Notes under the pieces: model-generated | The model's database searches: none | What the model saw: the letters and a program-made list of their open reading frames with translations, nothing else | Told to the model about the DNA's origin: nothing | Shown: positions 1-9,875 of the stretch, one piece after another | How positions within the stretch are numbered: the first letter of the stretch is position 1 | Layout: each line of letters opens with the position of its first letter | Program-made: the position numbers and the translations under genes | Assembly (NCBI GenBank): GCA_044227705.1 | Contig: JBGAWE010000063.1 | Coordinates: 1 to 21,975 of the forward strand | Direction of reading: 5' to 3' | Length of the DNA stretch: 21,975 nucleotides | From: JANOQP01 sp044227705 | Lineage (GTDB): Bacteria; Bacteroidota; Bacteroidia; Chitinophagales; Saprospiraceae

Positions 1-2108
1 TCGCTGCGCCAAAATTCGTCCTGTCTTTTGTAGAAGTAGTTGACGTACAGCGAGTTAAGTCGATGCTGAATATCGCCCGGCAGGCTTCGAAAGCTCGCCG
101 TCTTGTCGATGCCGAACCGGAAATCGAAGCCGGAGCCGTCCTTTCTTTCAAACAAGAGGACGTTCGTGATGAGGTCGAAAAGGCCCTGCCGGACGGAAGC
201 CGTGCTATCCGTCCGCTCCTGTTTTTCAAAAAACGACTCGACGAGCCGCTGGGTCGAGAACTCCTTTTTGAGGTCGAAACGCCCATCTGCCCGTCGGTCG
301 AGGAAGATGCTTTTCACCAAATCCCGTTCGCCCGCCGCGGGGAAGGTCTCGGCCAAAACCGCCTCGTTGATGAACGGCTGGCAGAAGCGTTCTTTGTCAA
401 AAGGAATCCCAGCCTGGGAAAACTCCTTTTCCTTGACCGGCAAACAAGGAACGAACCGCCCCAAAATCCCCTCCACCGCGTCGAGCGGGATGGCCCAAAT
501 CCGAAAGAAGCCGAGGATGTGGTCGATGCGGAAAGCGTCGAAATAGGCGCTCATCTGCGCGAAGCGGGCGCGCCACCAGCCGAATCCGTCGGCCGCCATC
601 CGCGCCCAGTTGTAGGTCGGGAAGCCCCAGTTCTGGCCCTTCGCGGCGAAGTCGTCGGGCGGGGCGCCGGCCTGTGCGTCCATGTTGTACAAATCCGGCG
701 CGACCCAAGCATCGCACGAGTGGCGATAGATGCCGATTGGGATGTCGCCCTTCACCATGATGCCGAGGCGGTGGCAATGCTCGGTCGCCGCTAGGAGCTG
801 CCGGTGCAGGTGCCATTGGACGAAATAGTGGAGGGCGATTTTGTCGAAATCCTTCGCGCCGGGCGCGGCCAGTTTCTCGATCTCTTTTTTTGAAAAGACG
901 GCGTTCGACTTCCATTTCGAGAAGTCCGCCGTCCCGTTTTTTTCTTTCAAAAAGGTGAAGACGGCATAGGGCAGCAGCCAGTCTCGGTTCTTCTCGAAGA
1001 AGGCGAGCCAGCCCGCGTCTTTCAAAAAAGCCTCCTTCTGGCAGGCGAACAAAAGCTCCGCCGCAGCCCGCTTTTCTTTCATAACTGCCTCATAGTCAAC
1101 GGCTGGGAGCGCGTTCAGTGCTTTCTGCTTTTTCAAAAAGGGCTTGACGACCGCCGCGTCCTTCGCCCCGGCAACCTCGAAAACATCGAGGTAAAGCGGG
1201 TGCAGGGCGAACGCCGAGACCGCCGCATACGGGTACGAATCGGTGAACTTGCCTGTCGCCGACGTGTCGTTGACCGGCAGCAGCTGGATGACGCGCAGCC
1301 CGACCGACCGCGCCCAATCCGCCAGCCGCGCGAGGTCGGTGAACTCGCCCGCGCCGAAGCTCTTTTCGCTCCGCAAACTGAAAACGGGGATCGCCACACC
1401 AGCCCCGCGCCAGCCCGTCCCGTCGAGCCGCGCGAAGCCGTCGTGGACGACCGTCCGCACGTTCGGCTGCGATTGGCCGAACAGGAGGCGGTTGTCGCCG
1501 GTCTCAAACCGGGCGAACTCCTTCTTCGACGAATCCCAAACGCCGTATTTGTAGGCCAGCGGAAACTCGGCTCCCGTCAGTTCGACGGCGGCCGACCACC
1601 AATTGCCCTCTTTTTGGAGGAGAATCGGGGCCTTTTTGTCCCAATTGGCCAGTTCGGGCGGCTCGCCGAGGAGGCAGACCTGCTCCGTCGGCCCGAGCGC
1701 GGGGGCCTTCACGCGGAAAGTGTGGCTGGCTTTCGGCAGCGGCCTCTTCGCCTCGCCGACCTCGTTTCGGAGGAAGATTTTTTGAAAAGGCTGGGTGAAA
1801 TAGGCGTTCTCGACGGCGCCCGCCGGGTTCCAGTGGTCGAGGCAGCGCAGGTCGGAACCGGCGTTTTTCAGGTCGAGCGAGCGGTCACTGTCCCAGTCGG
1901 CGGTCTCGGTTCCGTCCTTTTCGAGGAAGATGTATTGATAGCGCAGCGTCGCGGGCAGGTTCTTCGAGTCGAAACTGGCGGTGCCGTGCCACCAGTCTTC
2001 GTTGAGGTAGGTGAGGTCGAGGTCGAGTTTCGTCGCCGCGTCGAGGCTTCGGACTTTGAGCGACTGGCCGAGCTGGGTGCGGTAGCGTAGGTAGAAGTGG
2101 ACTTTCAT
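1..2108 (-). CDS. malQ: 4-alpha-glucanotransferase (GH77, DPE2-like, with starch-binding modules), 3' end beyond window
   Basis: This enzyme transfers alpha-1,4-glucan chains in the cytoplasm during maltodextrin or glycogen metabolism. Only the first 702 codons lie in the window. Reading from ATG at 2108, residues about 1-100 and 128-215 look like two CBM20-type starch-binding modules; the second has the stretch LLGEPPELANWD. The GH77 barrel begins near residue 232 and shows IQLLPVNDT (about 274-282), VKGDIPIGIYRHSCDAW, and FRIDHILGFFRIWAIP, in which D529 is the expected nucleophile. The later part (LYVNYFYKRQDEFWR) matches the long insertion of the plant DPE2 and Bacteroidota type. The other two catalytic acids lie off the left edge. 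The frame is open throughout the parts I translated. The upstream amidohydrolase ends 33 bp away, so the two may be co-transcribed. No Shine-Dalgarno motif is visible, which is usual for this phylum. The family call is firm; the substrate is inferred. Confidence 0.93.
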   Translation of the reverse strand, partial: MKVHFYLRYRTQLGQSLKVRSLDAATKLDLDLTYLNEDWWHGTASFDSKNLPATLRYQYIFLEKDGTETADWDSDRSLDLKNAGSDLRCLDHWNPAGAVENAYFTQPFQKIFLRNEVGEAKRPLPKASHTFRVKAPALGPTEQVCLLGEPPELANWDKKAPILLQKEGNWWSAAVELTGAEFPLAYKYGVWDSSKKEFARFETGDNRLLFGQSQPNVRTVVHDGFARLDGTGWRGAGVAIPVFSLRSEKSFGAGEFTDLARLADWARSVGLRVIQLLPVNDTSATGKFTDSYPYAAVSAFALHPLYLDVFEVAGAKDAAVVKPFLKKQKALNALPAVDYEAVMKEKRAAAELLFACQKEAFLKDAGWLAFFEKNRDWLLPYAVFTFLKEKNGTADFSKWKSNAVFSKKEIEKLAAPGAKDFDKIALHYFVQWHLHRQLLAATEHCHRLGIMVKGDIPIGIYRHSCDAWVAPDLYNMDAQAGAPPDDFAAKGQNWGFPTYNWARMAADGFGWWRARFAQMSAYFDAFRIDHILGFFRIWAIPLDAVEGILGRFVPCLPVKEKEFSQAGIPFDKERFCQPFINEAVLAETFPAAGERDLVKSIFLDRRADGRFDLKKEFSTQRLVESFFEKQERTDSTASVRQGLFDLITNVLLFERKDGSGFDFRFGIDKTASFRSLPGDIQHRLNSLYVNYFYKRQDEFWRS

Positions 2109-2141
2109 GCGCGTAGGCAATTTGTTTTGATTGAAAACTGG

Positions 2142-3720
<1,579 letters not shown>

Positions 3721-3778
3721 TTGCGGAGCGGATTTGACCGGCGGCAAATGTGGCCAAAAGCTCCAGTTTCAGGGCATA

Positions 3779-4318
3779 TCAACTCCGCTTCTTCCGCTTG
3801 TCGCCCTTCGAGTCCTTCTTCTTCCCAATCCTCGGAATCTTCACCTTGTCGAACAGCTTTGGCCGCTCCCGTTTTTTGAGGACGTAGCGTATGGAGAAGG
3901 CCGCGATGGTCGCGTCGAACTCACCGGGGTTTGGGCCGGCGATCTGCCAGTCGAGCTTCGAGTCGATGGAGAAGTTGAGCTTCCCGATCGTGGTCTCGAC
4001 GCCGAGCATCCCCGACGGCCCGACCGAGAAGCCCGGGTCGATGTCATATAGGTAAAGGTGTGGGCCTGCGCCCCAGTACCAGTTGGTTCGCCGCGTGATG
4101 AACTTGTGGTGGTCTTTGAAGAGGGCGGAGAAGCCCGCCGGGTTTTTAGCGCCCAGCCCCGGCCAGGCCATCACCTCGACGGTGAAACGGTCCTTAATGT
4201 GCTGGTTGTAGCTGAACCCGATGCCCGGCCCGAGGCGGAGGCCGACGGCGGTCTTGTAGGACTGGGCCGATGTTTTTCCCACGAGGAGGAGAAGGGCGAA
4301 AACGATTTGTCTTGTCAT
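3779..4318 (-). CDS. Secreted outer-membrane-like protein with a lysine-rich C-terminal tail
   Basis: This is a 179-residue protein of unknown function. ATG 4318 is chosen because it starts a clean signal peptide (MTRQIVFALLLLVGKTSAQ); the frame stays open upstream to about 4492, but that part is not protein-like. The mature region alternates hydrophobic and polar residues with many Gly and aromatic residues (VGLRLGPGIGFSYNQ, NWYWGAGPHLYLYD, KLNFSIDSKLDWQI, AFSIRYVLKK), as in small outer-membrane beta-barrels of Bacteroidota. The last 30 or so residues are very basic (GKKKDSKGDKRKKRS), which is odd for a barrel and may be periplasmic. It is the first gene of the minus-strand set; the amidohydrolase starts 58 bp after its stop. 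The barrel call is inferred from pattern only. Confidence 0.7.
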   Translation of the reverse strand: MTRQIVFALLLLVGKTSAQSYKTAVGLRLGPGIGFSYNQHIKDRFTVEVMAWPGLGAKNPAGFSALFKDHHKFITRRTNWYWGAGPHLYLYDIDPGFSVGPSGMLGVETTIGKLNFSIDSKLDWQIAGPNPGEFDATIAAFSIRYVLKKRERPKLFDKVKIPRIGKKKDSKGDKRKKRS

Positions 4319-4489
4319 GATCGAAAATTTTGAATCGGGGCCATGAACGAAGACGCTCCGATTCGGCCGCGAATCGCGACAATTTTCACGAATCTTTATC
4401 GAAAAACACCTGCTTGACCGATTCCCGGCAAAGCCCGGCCACAGACATATTTTAAAATTCAAATCGAAAAAACCGCCCGGCGACCCTTT

Positions 4490-4497
4490 CATATTTG
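4490..4497 (+). promoter_or_regulatory. Possible -7 promoter box (CATATTTG)
   Basis: The sequence matches the Bacteroidota -7 consensus TAnnTTTG at all but the first base. It lies about 18 bases upstream of the GTG at 4516, which favours that start over the TTG at 4495 that lies within the box. No convincing TTG element is seen at the expected distance upstream. Confidence 0.3.
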
Positions 4498-4515
4498 CCC
4501 GAGAAAACCTACCGA

Positions 4516-5361
4516 GTGGCTAACCATATCTTTCAGGCCGGGCAGTTTTTGCGCTTCTACCTGTCGGCCGACACCAAGTTTCAGATACACAGCCCGTTCG
4601 TCTTCGAGCTGGTTGAGAGGGTCGTTGAGGACGACCGCGATTTCTACGCCTTTGCCGACATCGATTTCATCCGCCACCAGCTTTCAAAGAACACCACTGA
4701 AATCGAGCTGACCGACTTCGGCGCGGGCCGCGCGGGCGCCAACGGCGAGCAGCCCGGCATCCGCGTCTCGCAACGTGTGAGCAGCGTCCGCGAGATCGCC
4801 CGGTTGAGCGGCTGCCCCGATTCGCAGGGCCGCCAGCTTTTCAAGCTCGTCGACTGGCTCAAGCCCAAGCGGATGCTCGAACTCGGGACCTCGCTCGGCA
4901 TCTCCTCCTTATATCTCGGGACGGCGGCCCGCTCGGCGGGCTTCATCACGTTGGAAGGCTGCCGAGAGTGCGCCTCCATCGCTCGGCATAACCTCGACGC
5001 CCTTGGTTTGAAAAAGGCGGACGTTCGAGTCGGTGCCTTCGAGCAGACATTGGCCCCCGCCCTCGCCGACCTCCATCAGGTCGACCTCGTCTATTTCGAC
5101 GGCAACCACCGTCGGGAGCCGACTGTCAAGTATTTTGAAACCTGCCTCCCCTTCGCCAGTGAGCGGGCGGTCTTTCTTTTCGACGACATCCACTGGTCGC
5201 CGGGCATGGCCGAGGCTTGGGCCGACATCCAAAAGCACCCGCAGGTGACTTTGACCGTCGACCTGTTCGGCTTTGGGATGGTCTTTTTCAGAAAGGAGAA
5301 TTTGGAGCGGCAGCACTTCCGCGTCATGGCGAGCGGCTGGAAGCCGTGGAAGGTTTTCTGA
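4516..5361 (+). CDS. Class I SAM-dependent methyltransferase
   Basis: This is a 281-residue Rossmann methyltransferase, probably acting on a small molecule, of the type common in Bacteroidota. Motif I is MLELGTSLGISSLYLG (residues 120-135), followed by a hydrophobic strand ending in an acidic residue (FITLEG, about 143-148). VDLVYFDGNHRREPTVKYFE (189-208) resembles the metal/SAM-site segment of O-methyltransferase-like families, and VFLFDDIHWSPGM follows (219-231). The N-terminus (ANHIFQAGQFLRFYL, then IHSPFVFELV) is typical of this group. There is no ATG near the beginning; GTG 4516 is preferred, TTG 4495 is the alternative. It is a lone plus-strand gene, divergent from the outer-membrane-like gene and convergent with the PA-domain gene. 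The substrate is unknown. Confidence 0.85.
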   Translation: MANHIFQAGQFLRFYLSADTKFQIHSPFVFELVERVVEDDRDFYAFADIDFIRHQLSKNTTEIELTDFGAGRAGANGEQPGIRVSQRVSSVREIARLSGCPDSQGRQLFKLVDWLKPKRMLELGTSLGISSLYLGTAARSAGFITLEGCRECASIARHNLDALGLKKADVRVGAFEQTLAPALADLHQVDLVYFDGNHRREPTVKYFETCLPFASERAVFLFDDIHWSPGMAEAWADIQKHPQVTLTVDLFGFGMVFFRKENLERQHFRVMASGWKPWKVF

Positions 5362-5420
5362 TTCCTAATTTTGGATAGACCCCGCGTTCAATTCGAAATC
5401 CCAAATCCCAAACCCGAGGT

Positions 5421-5465
5421 AAAAAAGCGGCGGCCCCAGTCACCCGGAGCCGCCGCAAGTTTTTC
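5421..5465. terminator. Bidirectional hairpin terminator between convergent genes
   Basis: Perfect 8-bp arms GCGGCGGC (5427-5434) and GCCGCCGC (5449-5456) enclose a 14-base loop. A run of six A lies on the left and a T run (5460-5464) on the right, so the hairpin can serve the methyltransferase on the plus strand and the PA-domain gene on the minus strand. Confidence 0.8.
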
Positions 5466-5483
5466 AAAAGAGCGCCAAGCGGC

Positions 5484-7256
5484 TCAATGTTGCACCGTGA
5501 AGGCCGTCGTCTTCTGGCCCTTGGCCGATTTCACCTGAAGGAAATATTGACCAGCTGCGAGCTTCGAGACATTGAAGCTGACCTTGTCATGATCGCCGTA
5601 GACGTCGGTCTCCGAGCGCGAGATGAGGCGACCCGCCGCATCGCGGATGGTGTATTGGATGGACTCGGTGCTCTCGAGGAGTCGCACGTCGGCCACCAGT
5701 TCGTCGCTCACCGGGTTGGGCAGCAACGAGATGGAAACCTCGCCCGGCACATCGGCCACCGCGTTGGAGGCCGACGGGTTCACATAAACGCCATACGAGA
5801 CGGCGGCGCGCAGCCCTGTGAAGGTGAACAGGTCGCCGATCGATGGTTCGAGGTTGTTCCAAACCGTCGTGCCGAGGTAGCCGTAGTGAATTTCGGAAAC
5901 CGGGTCGGGCGTCAGCTCGATGTTGGCAGTGTAGTCGAAGCCCTCGTCAAAGCCGATGAAGACGATGGTGTCGCCCTCGTAGCGCACACCGACGAAATAG
6001 GCGGCGCCGTCGTCGGAGATGTTGAGACCGGAAGCACCGTTGGTGTTGTTGATGTCATTGACCGGCGCAGTCACCCAAGCGGACTTTTGGCCCGGCGTGC
6101 TGAAGCTGACCTCCTCGATGGACTTGGCGGTCAGCTCGCCGTCGGCGAGGAAGCCGTCGGCGTCGTCGTCGTGCCACTCATAGACAAAAACGTTGAGCGT
6201 GCCCTGCTGGAGGACGGTCAGGTCGGTCGCCTGTGTGCTGATGTAGAACTTGAGGCTGTCGATGGAAAGGCCCTTGCCGGCCGGGAACTCATAGCCGTTG
6301 ATGAACTCCATGATGGTGGAGGTCGCCGGGCGATATGCGTTCGTCTGGTACGGGCGCTTGTTGGCGGCATCCCAGCGGGCGTGCGAGTAGACGTTATCGG
6401 AGATGGTCAGCTCGGAGGCGAAGTCGTTGTCCGTGTCGACGTTGTCAATGCTGTCGGAGGTGATGTTGTAGGTCATTGCGTACTTGCCAGGCGTGCCGGT
6501 CACCGTGAACTCGGGCAGCGTGACCAGCTCCGTCGAGTCGACGGGGAGGAGGCCCACCGATCCGGTCTTGTTGTAAACGATGGAGGCGGCACCGCCAGCG
6601 GCGGGCGTGAACTTGATGACGCCGTTGACGTCGACGTTGTGCGAGTCGTTGAGGCCGTTGTTCTTCACCGCCGCACCGGGGGCGAAAGTGAGACCCGCGG
6701 CCTGCGAAGACGGCACCGTACCGTATGGCGGGTTGAGCAGCGTCTTCTTGTCGATGTGCAGGTCGTTGGGGAACTTGACGGCACCGATGGTCATGTTGAC
6801 CGTCCCGGCGGCCATCGCGGCCTTGATTTCCAGCCCATCCTCATAGGAGAGCATGACAACGGGGATGGTCACCGTCGGGAAGCCTGCGGTCACGCCCATC
6901 ACGATGGTGCCCGCACCGGCCGTGTTGTTGAAGATGACGGCGGCAGTGGCCCCGGCGGCCTGCGCATTGGCCACTTTTTGGCTGAAGCTGCAGGTGCCGC
7001 GGTCGATGACAGCGAACTTACCGGCGACGGCCGCTGCGTTGGTCAGGGTCGCGCAGCCGATGGTCGGGGTGGCCGAGCCGTCGCTGACAAGGACGCAGTC
7101 GCCCGTCCAGACGTTCGTCGTCAGGTCGACGCTGCCGGCTCCGGTGTTGAAGCCTTTCACCCCGGCGATGCTGGACGGGGAGTTGACGATGACGTATTGC
7201 GCGGTCGCCAATTGGAGCGCGAAACAGGCCATCAAAAGCGTAGCAAATTGTTTCAT
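5484..7256 (-). CDS. Secreted PA-domain protein with T9SS type A sorting domain
   Basis: This is a 590-residue exported protein. ATG 7256 gives a clear signal peptide (MKQFATLLMACFALQLATAQ); the open frame upstream to 7328 is untranslated leader. Residues about 50-158 form a protease-associated (PA) domain, with VIDRGTCSFSQKVANAQAAG, AAVIFNN and TIPVVMLSYEDG. No protease catalytic motif is visible in the rest, which is a long beta-rich region with acidic, Asn-rich loops. The last 75 or so residues (LLPNPVSDELVADV, then AAGQYFLQV) are a T9SS type A C-terminal sorting domain, so the product should cross the outer membrane and be attached or released. PA domains usually mediate protein binding or lid functions in peptidases; here it stands without a recognised enzyme. 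It is transcribed from its own promoter (7308-7315) and ends at the shared terminator. The next minus-strand gene is also T9SS cargo. Confidence 0.9.
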   Translation of the reverse strand: MKQFATLLMACFALQLATAQYVIVNSPSSIAGVKGFNTGAGSVDLTTNVWTGDCVLVSDGSATPTIGCATLTNAAAVAGKFAVIDRGTCSFSQKVANAQAAGATAAVIFNNTAGAGTIVMGVTAGFPTVTIPVVMLSYEDGLEIKAAMAAGTVNMTIGAVKFPNDLHIDKKTLLNPPYGTVPSSQAAGLTFAPGAAVKNNGLNDSHNVDVNGVIKFTPAAGGAASIVYNKTGSVGLLPVDSTELVTLPEFTVTGTPGKYAMTYNITSDSIDNVDTDNDFASELTISDNVYSHARWDAANKRPYQTNAYRPATSTIMEFINGYEFPAGKGLSIDSLKFYISTQATDLTVLQQGTLNVFVYEWHDDDADGFLADGELTAKSIEEVSFSTPGQKSAWVTAPVNDINNTNGASGLNISDDGAAYFVGVRYEGDTIVFIGFDEGFDYTANIELTPDPVSEIHYGYLGTTVWNNLEPSIGDLFTFTGLRAAVSYGVYVNPSASNAVADVPGEVSISLLPNPVSDELVADVRLLESTESIQYTIRDAAGRLISRSETDVYGDHDKVSFNVSKLAAGQYFLQVKSAKGQKTTAFTVQH

Positions 7257-7307
7257 AAGCCTAAAGCAGATTGATAATTGGTTAAAAACTGAACCCAGAT
7301 TGGACTG

Positions 7308-7315
7308 CAAACATA
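7308..7315 (-). promoter_or_regulatory. -7 promoter box TATGTTTG of the PA-domain gene
   Basis: On the minus strand this is an exact match to the Bacteroidota -7 element TAnnTTTG, about 50 bases before ATG 7256. A TTTG lies 10 bases further upstream (7326-7329), which is closer than the usual 17-23 base spacing. Confidence 0.55.
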
Positions 7316-7370
7316 GAAGGCCTCCCAAATTCCTCCCCTACCATTTTTGACAGCGACAGACCTTCGACAT

Positions 7371-7411
7371 AAAAAGGGCGGCGGGTTCCTCGCCCGGGCC
7401 GCCTCTTTTTG
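7371..7411. terminator. Hairpin terminator of the Asp-box T9SS gene
   Basis: GGCGGC (7377-7382) pairs with GCCGCC (7398-7403); inner GGG (7383-7385) and CCC (7393-7395) extend the stem. Five A on the left provide the U tract for the minus-strand gene ending at 7436. A T run (7406-7410) flanks the right, so it could also work on the plus strand. Confidence 0.75.
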
Positions 7412-7435
7412 TTGGGAAAAAAGCGAGCGCATCGC

Positions 7436-9418
7436 TCAACGCACGACCGCGAACTTCTTCGCCGCCAGCCCCAGGTCGGTGCGGACGACGAGCGAGTAGA
7501 CACCGCTCGGCATACCGGCAAGCGGGACGGAGAGCAGCCCGGCCGCCGCGTCGATGCCGTCCTTTTGGAAAGCCTGCCGACCGTTCATGTCCATGATGGA
7601 GACCGAGACCGGGCCTGTCCTTTTCAAAATGGTCAGCTCGACGTTGAGCCATTCGGCTGCCGGGTTGGGCGAGATTACCACGGAGACCTCCTCCGGCCGG
7701 GCGATGTCGTGAGTGCCGACGGAAAGCGCAGCCGGGTCAAGGCCGAGGTCTGTGATGTAGGAGATGTCGTCGGCTGTCGGGGCAGCGTTCGCGTTGTCGG
7801 TCACGAACGACCCGGCGATGTTGTCCTGCTCATAGACGAGGTGGATGCGGTCGCCGCAGTTGCGGGCGAGGAATGGCAGGGCTGTCTCGGTGATCATGAT
7901 CTCGACCTCGTCCATGTTGTCGGTGTTGTTGACGTCGTAGGGGCCTTCCCATGACTGTCCGCCGTCGTGCGTGCCGATGATGTGGACGTGGGCGTAGGCC
8001 TCGCCCTTGTCGTCAAAGAAACGCTCATCGGCGGCTGTGAAGGCGATGTAGAGGTCGTCAGGCCCGGTGCCCAGCCCCATTGTCGGCTGCGAGGCCATGA
8101 AGCAGCCGCCATAGGAGTTGTACTCGTTGTTGCCCGAGTCGATGTCGATACCACCGTTGCCGTCGTAGTCGATCGGCTCGCCGACGAGCAATCCGACAGG
8201 CTGGCCGTCGAGTTCGCTGTCGTCCTCGCCCATCGACTCGTCCCAATAGATCACGCCGCCGGTCGACGGATAGTAGGTGTAGGCCCCCGTCGTGTTCGAC
8301 TCGGAAGCATTGATGAAGCCGCCGCCGTAGGCGATGCGCACCTTGCCAAGTGCGTCGATGCGGACGGAGCCGTGCTCGTCGGACGACCAGACGGCGAGCG
8401 AGTCAATGCCCGAAGCGGTGTTCACTTTAAAGGTGTTGAATGCCGTGTCGATCTGCGCCGTTGTGTAGCCGTCGCCAGGAACGAAGTTGACGATGGGAAA
8501 ACGGTAGATGGTGTGCTTCACGAAGGTCTTGCCCGCATCGGTCGACTTCCAGTAGCAGATGTCGGAGCAGGTCGGAAAGACGCCGATGACCACGTTGTCG
8601 CCGTCCGCGTCGATGACGTACTGCTCGGCGTTGTGCTGACGTAGCACCGAGGCGTCGAGGCCAGGGAGGAGGGCATCCTGAATGTCCCATGTCGCGCCGT
8701 TGTCGGAGGAACGGAAATAGCGGATCTGCCCGTTGATGCCATCGACGAGCACGCCGCCGACGTTGGTGGCGGTGGTCGAGGTGATGCCGATGACGTGCAG
8801 TTTTCCCTCGCTGGCCGCCGAGCGGGGCCACAGCTCGCCGTTCGAGGCGGCCGTCGGGATGTCGCCCTCCGTCCAAGCGGTCGAGTTCAAGGGACGCTTT
8901 GCCCAGTGGAGGAGATAGTGGCCGGCCGTGGTGGCTCGGTGCGAGACGACGATCTCGGTGCCGTCGTCCATCACGTTGAGGGCGCCGAAGCCGGTGCGGG
9001 TGCCCTCTATGCGCTCTTGCGGCTGCTGGGCCGGGGCGGTCGGGAATATGCCGGCGACTGTGCGGGTGTATGCCGTCCCACGGTCGGCGAAGTTGGCGTC
9101 GCCCGATTTTTTGTTGAAGTTCCAGACCGAGCGAAGGTCGCTGTTGCCGAGGTTGACGAGGTGCGTGTTGTCGGAGGCATTGGCCTGCAGATCATAGAAT
9201 GTGAAGCCGATCTCGTCAGCCGTGCGCAGCCCCGACTGGCTGGGCGGGACGGCGGGGTGCCCGGCCTCGGCCGAAAAGTCCTCGAGGCCAGTCGTCGCGA
9301 CGCGAGCCTGGGCCTTCATCGGCTGATGAAGCATCTCCTTTCGAAAGAAGTTGCTGCGCTGTGCGGCAAGGCTTCCTATGCAGGCGATGAGGAAGAGGTG
9401 GGTAAAGATTCTTTTCAT
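7436..9418 (-). CDS. Secreted sialidase-fold-like (Asp-box) protein with T9SS sorting domain
   Basis: This is a 660-residue exported protein. ATG 9418 begins the signal peptide (MKRIFTHLFLIACIGSLAAQ). Three Asp-box (BNR) motifs of the S-x-D-x-G-x-T-W type are visible: SSDNGATW (237-244), STDAGKTF (292-299) and THDGGQSW (483-490), which indicates a beta-propeller like that of sialidases and related glycan-binding proteins. I see no arginine triad that would argue for a true sialidase, so enzymatic activity is not claimed. DYDGNGGIDIDSGNN (about 418-431) is a possible Ca-binding loop. The C-terminus (VVISPNPAAEWLNVEL, then SGVYSLVV, residues about 575-660) is a T9SS type A sorting domain. The gene has its own promoter box and terminator and is followed in the same direction by the PA-domain gene. 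Confidence 0.9.
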   Translation of the reverse strand: MKRIFTHLFLIACIGSLAAQRSNFFRKEMLHQPMKAQARVATTGLEDFSAEAGHPAVPPSQSGLRTADEIGFTFYDLQANASDNTHLVNLGNSDLRSVWNFNKKSGDANFADRGTAYTRTVAGIFPTAPAQQPQERIEGTRTGFGALNVMDDGTEIVVSHRATTAGHYLLHWAKRPLNSTAWTEGDIPTAASNGELWPRSAASEGKLHVIGITSTTATNVGGVLVDGINGQIRYFRSSDNGATWDIQDALLPGLDASVLRQHNAEQYVIDADGDNVVIGVFPTCSDICYWKSTDAGKTFVKHTIYRFPIVNFVPGDGYTTAQIDTAFNTFKVNTASGIDSLAVWSSDEHGSVRIDALGKVRIAYGGGFINASESNTTGAYTYYPSTGGVIYWDESMGEDDSELDGQPVGLLVGEPIDYDGNGGIDIDSGNNEYNSYGGCFMASQPTMGLGTGPDDLYIAFTAADERFFDDKGEAYAHVHIIGTHDGGQSWEGPYDVNNTDNMDEVEIMITETALPFLARNCGDRIHLVYEQDNIAGSFVTDNANAAPTADDISYITDLGLDPAALSVGTHDIARPEEVSVVISPNPAAEWLNVELTILKRTGPVSVSIMDMNGRQAFQKDGIDAAAGLLSVPLAGMPSGVYSLVVRTDLGLAAKKFAVVR

Positions 9419-9462
9419 AAAACAAAAATTGTTTAAGTTGAACAAGAGTGGCGTGTGTCGGG

Positions 9463-9470
9463 CAAACCTA
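9463..9470 (-). promoter_or_regulatory. -7 promoter box TAGGTTTG of the Asp-box gene
   Basis: On the minus strand this is an exact TAnnTTTG box about 45 bases before ATG 9418. As at the PA-domain gene, a TTTG sits exactly 10 bases upstream of the box (9481-9484). Confidence 0.55.
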
Positions 9471-9586
9471 TGGACGGCCGCAAAGTCGGCCGCACCCGTC
9501 GGGCGGGAAACTTTGTCCGCCCGTGTCAAAACTTTTTTTGTGAAAAATTCGACCTGCGACGCATTTAAATCCCCTGCACTGTCAAC

Positions 9587-9594
9587 TAATTTTG
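9587..9594 (+). promoter_or_regulatory. -7 promoter box TAATTTTG of the small secreted protein gene
   Basis: This is an exact TAnnTTTG match 22 bases upstream of ATG 9617. The 198-bp divergent region 9419-9616 thus carries promoters on both strands and holds no other gene that I can see. Confidence 0.5.
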
Positions 9595-9616
9595 GCCCCC
9601 GGAAACAATCGCCATC

Positions 9617-9847
9617 ATGAAAAAGTCACGACTTCAGGGCGCCCTCTTCGCCCTCCTTCTCACCGGGAGCTTTGCCTCCTTCTTCTACCTCAACAGCCCG
9701 GCCGCCCGCCAAAAACCCGCCTCTCTCATCGAGAAGCCGGTCGCCCGGGCCGACGCCGAAAAGGGCGACGACAGCGAAAACAAGCTCGTCCTCCCCGATG
9801 TCACGGTCATCCAAAAGGTGATCGACCTGCTCGAACGTCTCATGTAA
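9617..9847 (+). CDS. Small membrane-anchored or secreted protein, unknown function
   Basis: This is a 76-residue protein. Residues 1-27 (MKKSRLQGALFALLLTGSFASFFYL) form a signal peptide or a single membrane anchor. A Lys/Asp/Glu-rich linker follows (about 37-55). The C-terminus LPDVTVIQKVIDLLERLM looks like a short amphipathic helix. The start ATG lies 22 bases after a good promoter box, and a hairpin follows the TAA, so it appears to be an independent transcription unit. I do not recognise a family. The coding call rests on the signal sequence, the promoter and terminator context, and codon use like that of its neighbours. Confidence 0.65.
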   Translation: MKKSRLQGALFALLLTGSFASFFYLNSPAARQKPASLIEKPVARADAEKGDDSENKLVLPDVTVIQKVIDLLERLM

Positions 9848-9875
9848 TAAGCATCATCATAACGGTATCTTTTCA

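Noticed and set aside
4495..4515. Upstream TTG start for the methyltransferase
   Set aside because: The TTG lies within the promoter-like CATATTTG, and the added residues do not resemble family N-termini; GTG 4516 fits better, though this is not certain.
5487..7274. A 595-codon open frame antisense to the PA-domain gene
   Set aside because: Its composition is repetitive Val/Asp/Gly/Arg typical of antisense GC-rich frames; the opposite strand has a signal peptide, PA domain and sorting domain.
7436..9418. True sialidase
   Set aside because: The Asp-boxes are present, but the arginine triad, FRIP-type motif and catalytic Tyr/Glu pair cannot be identified.
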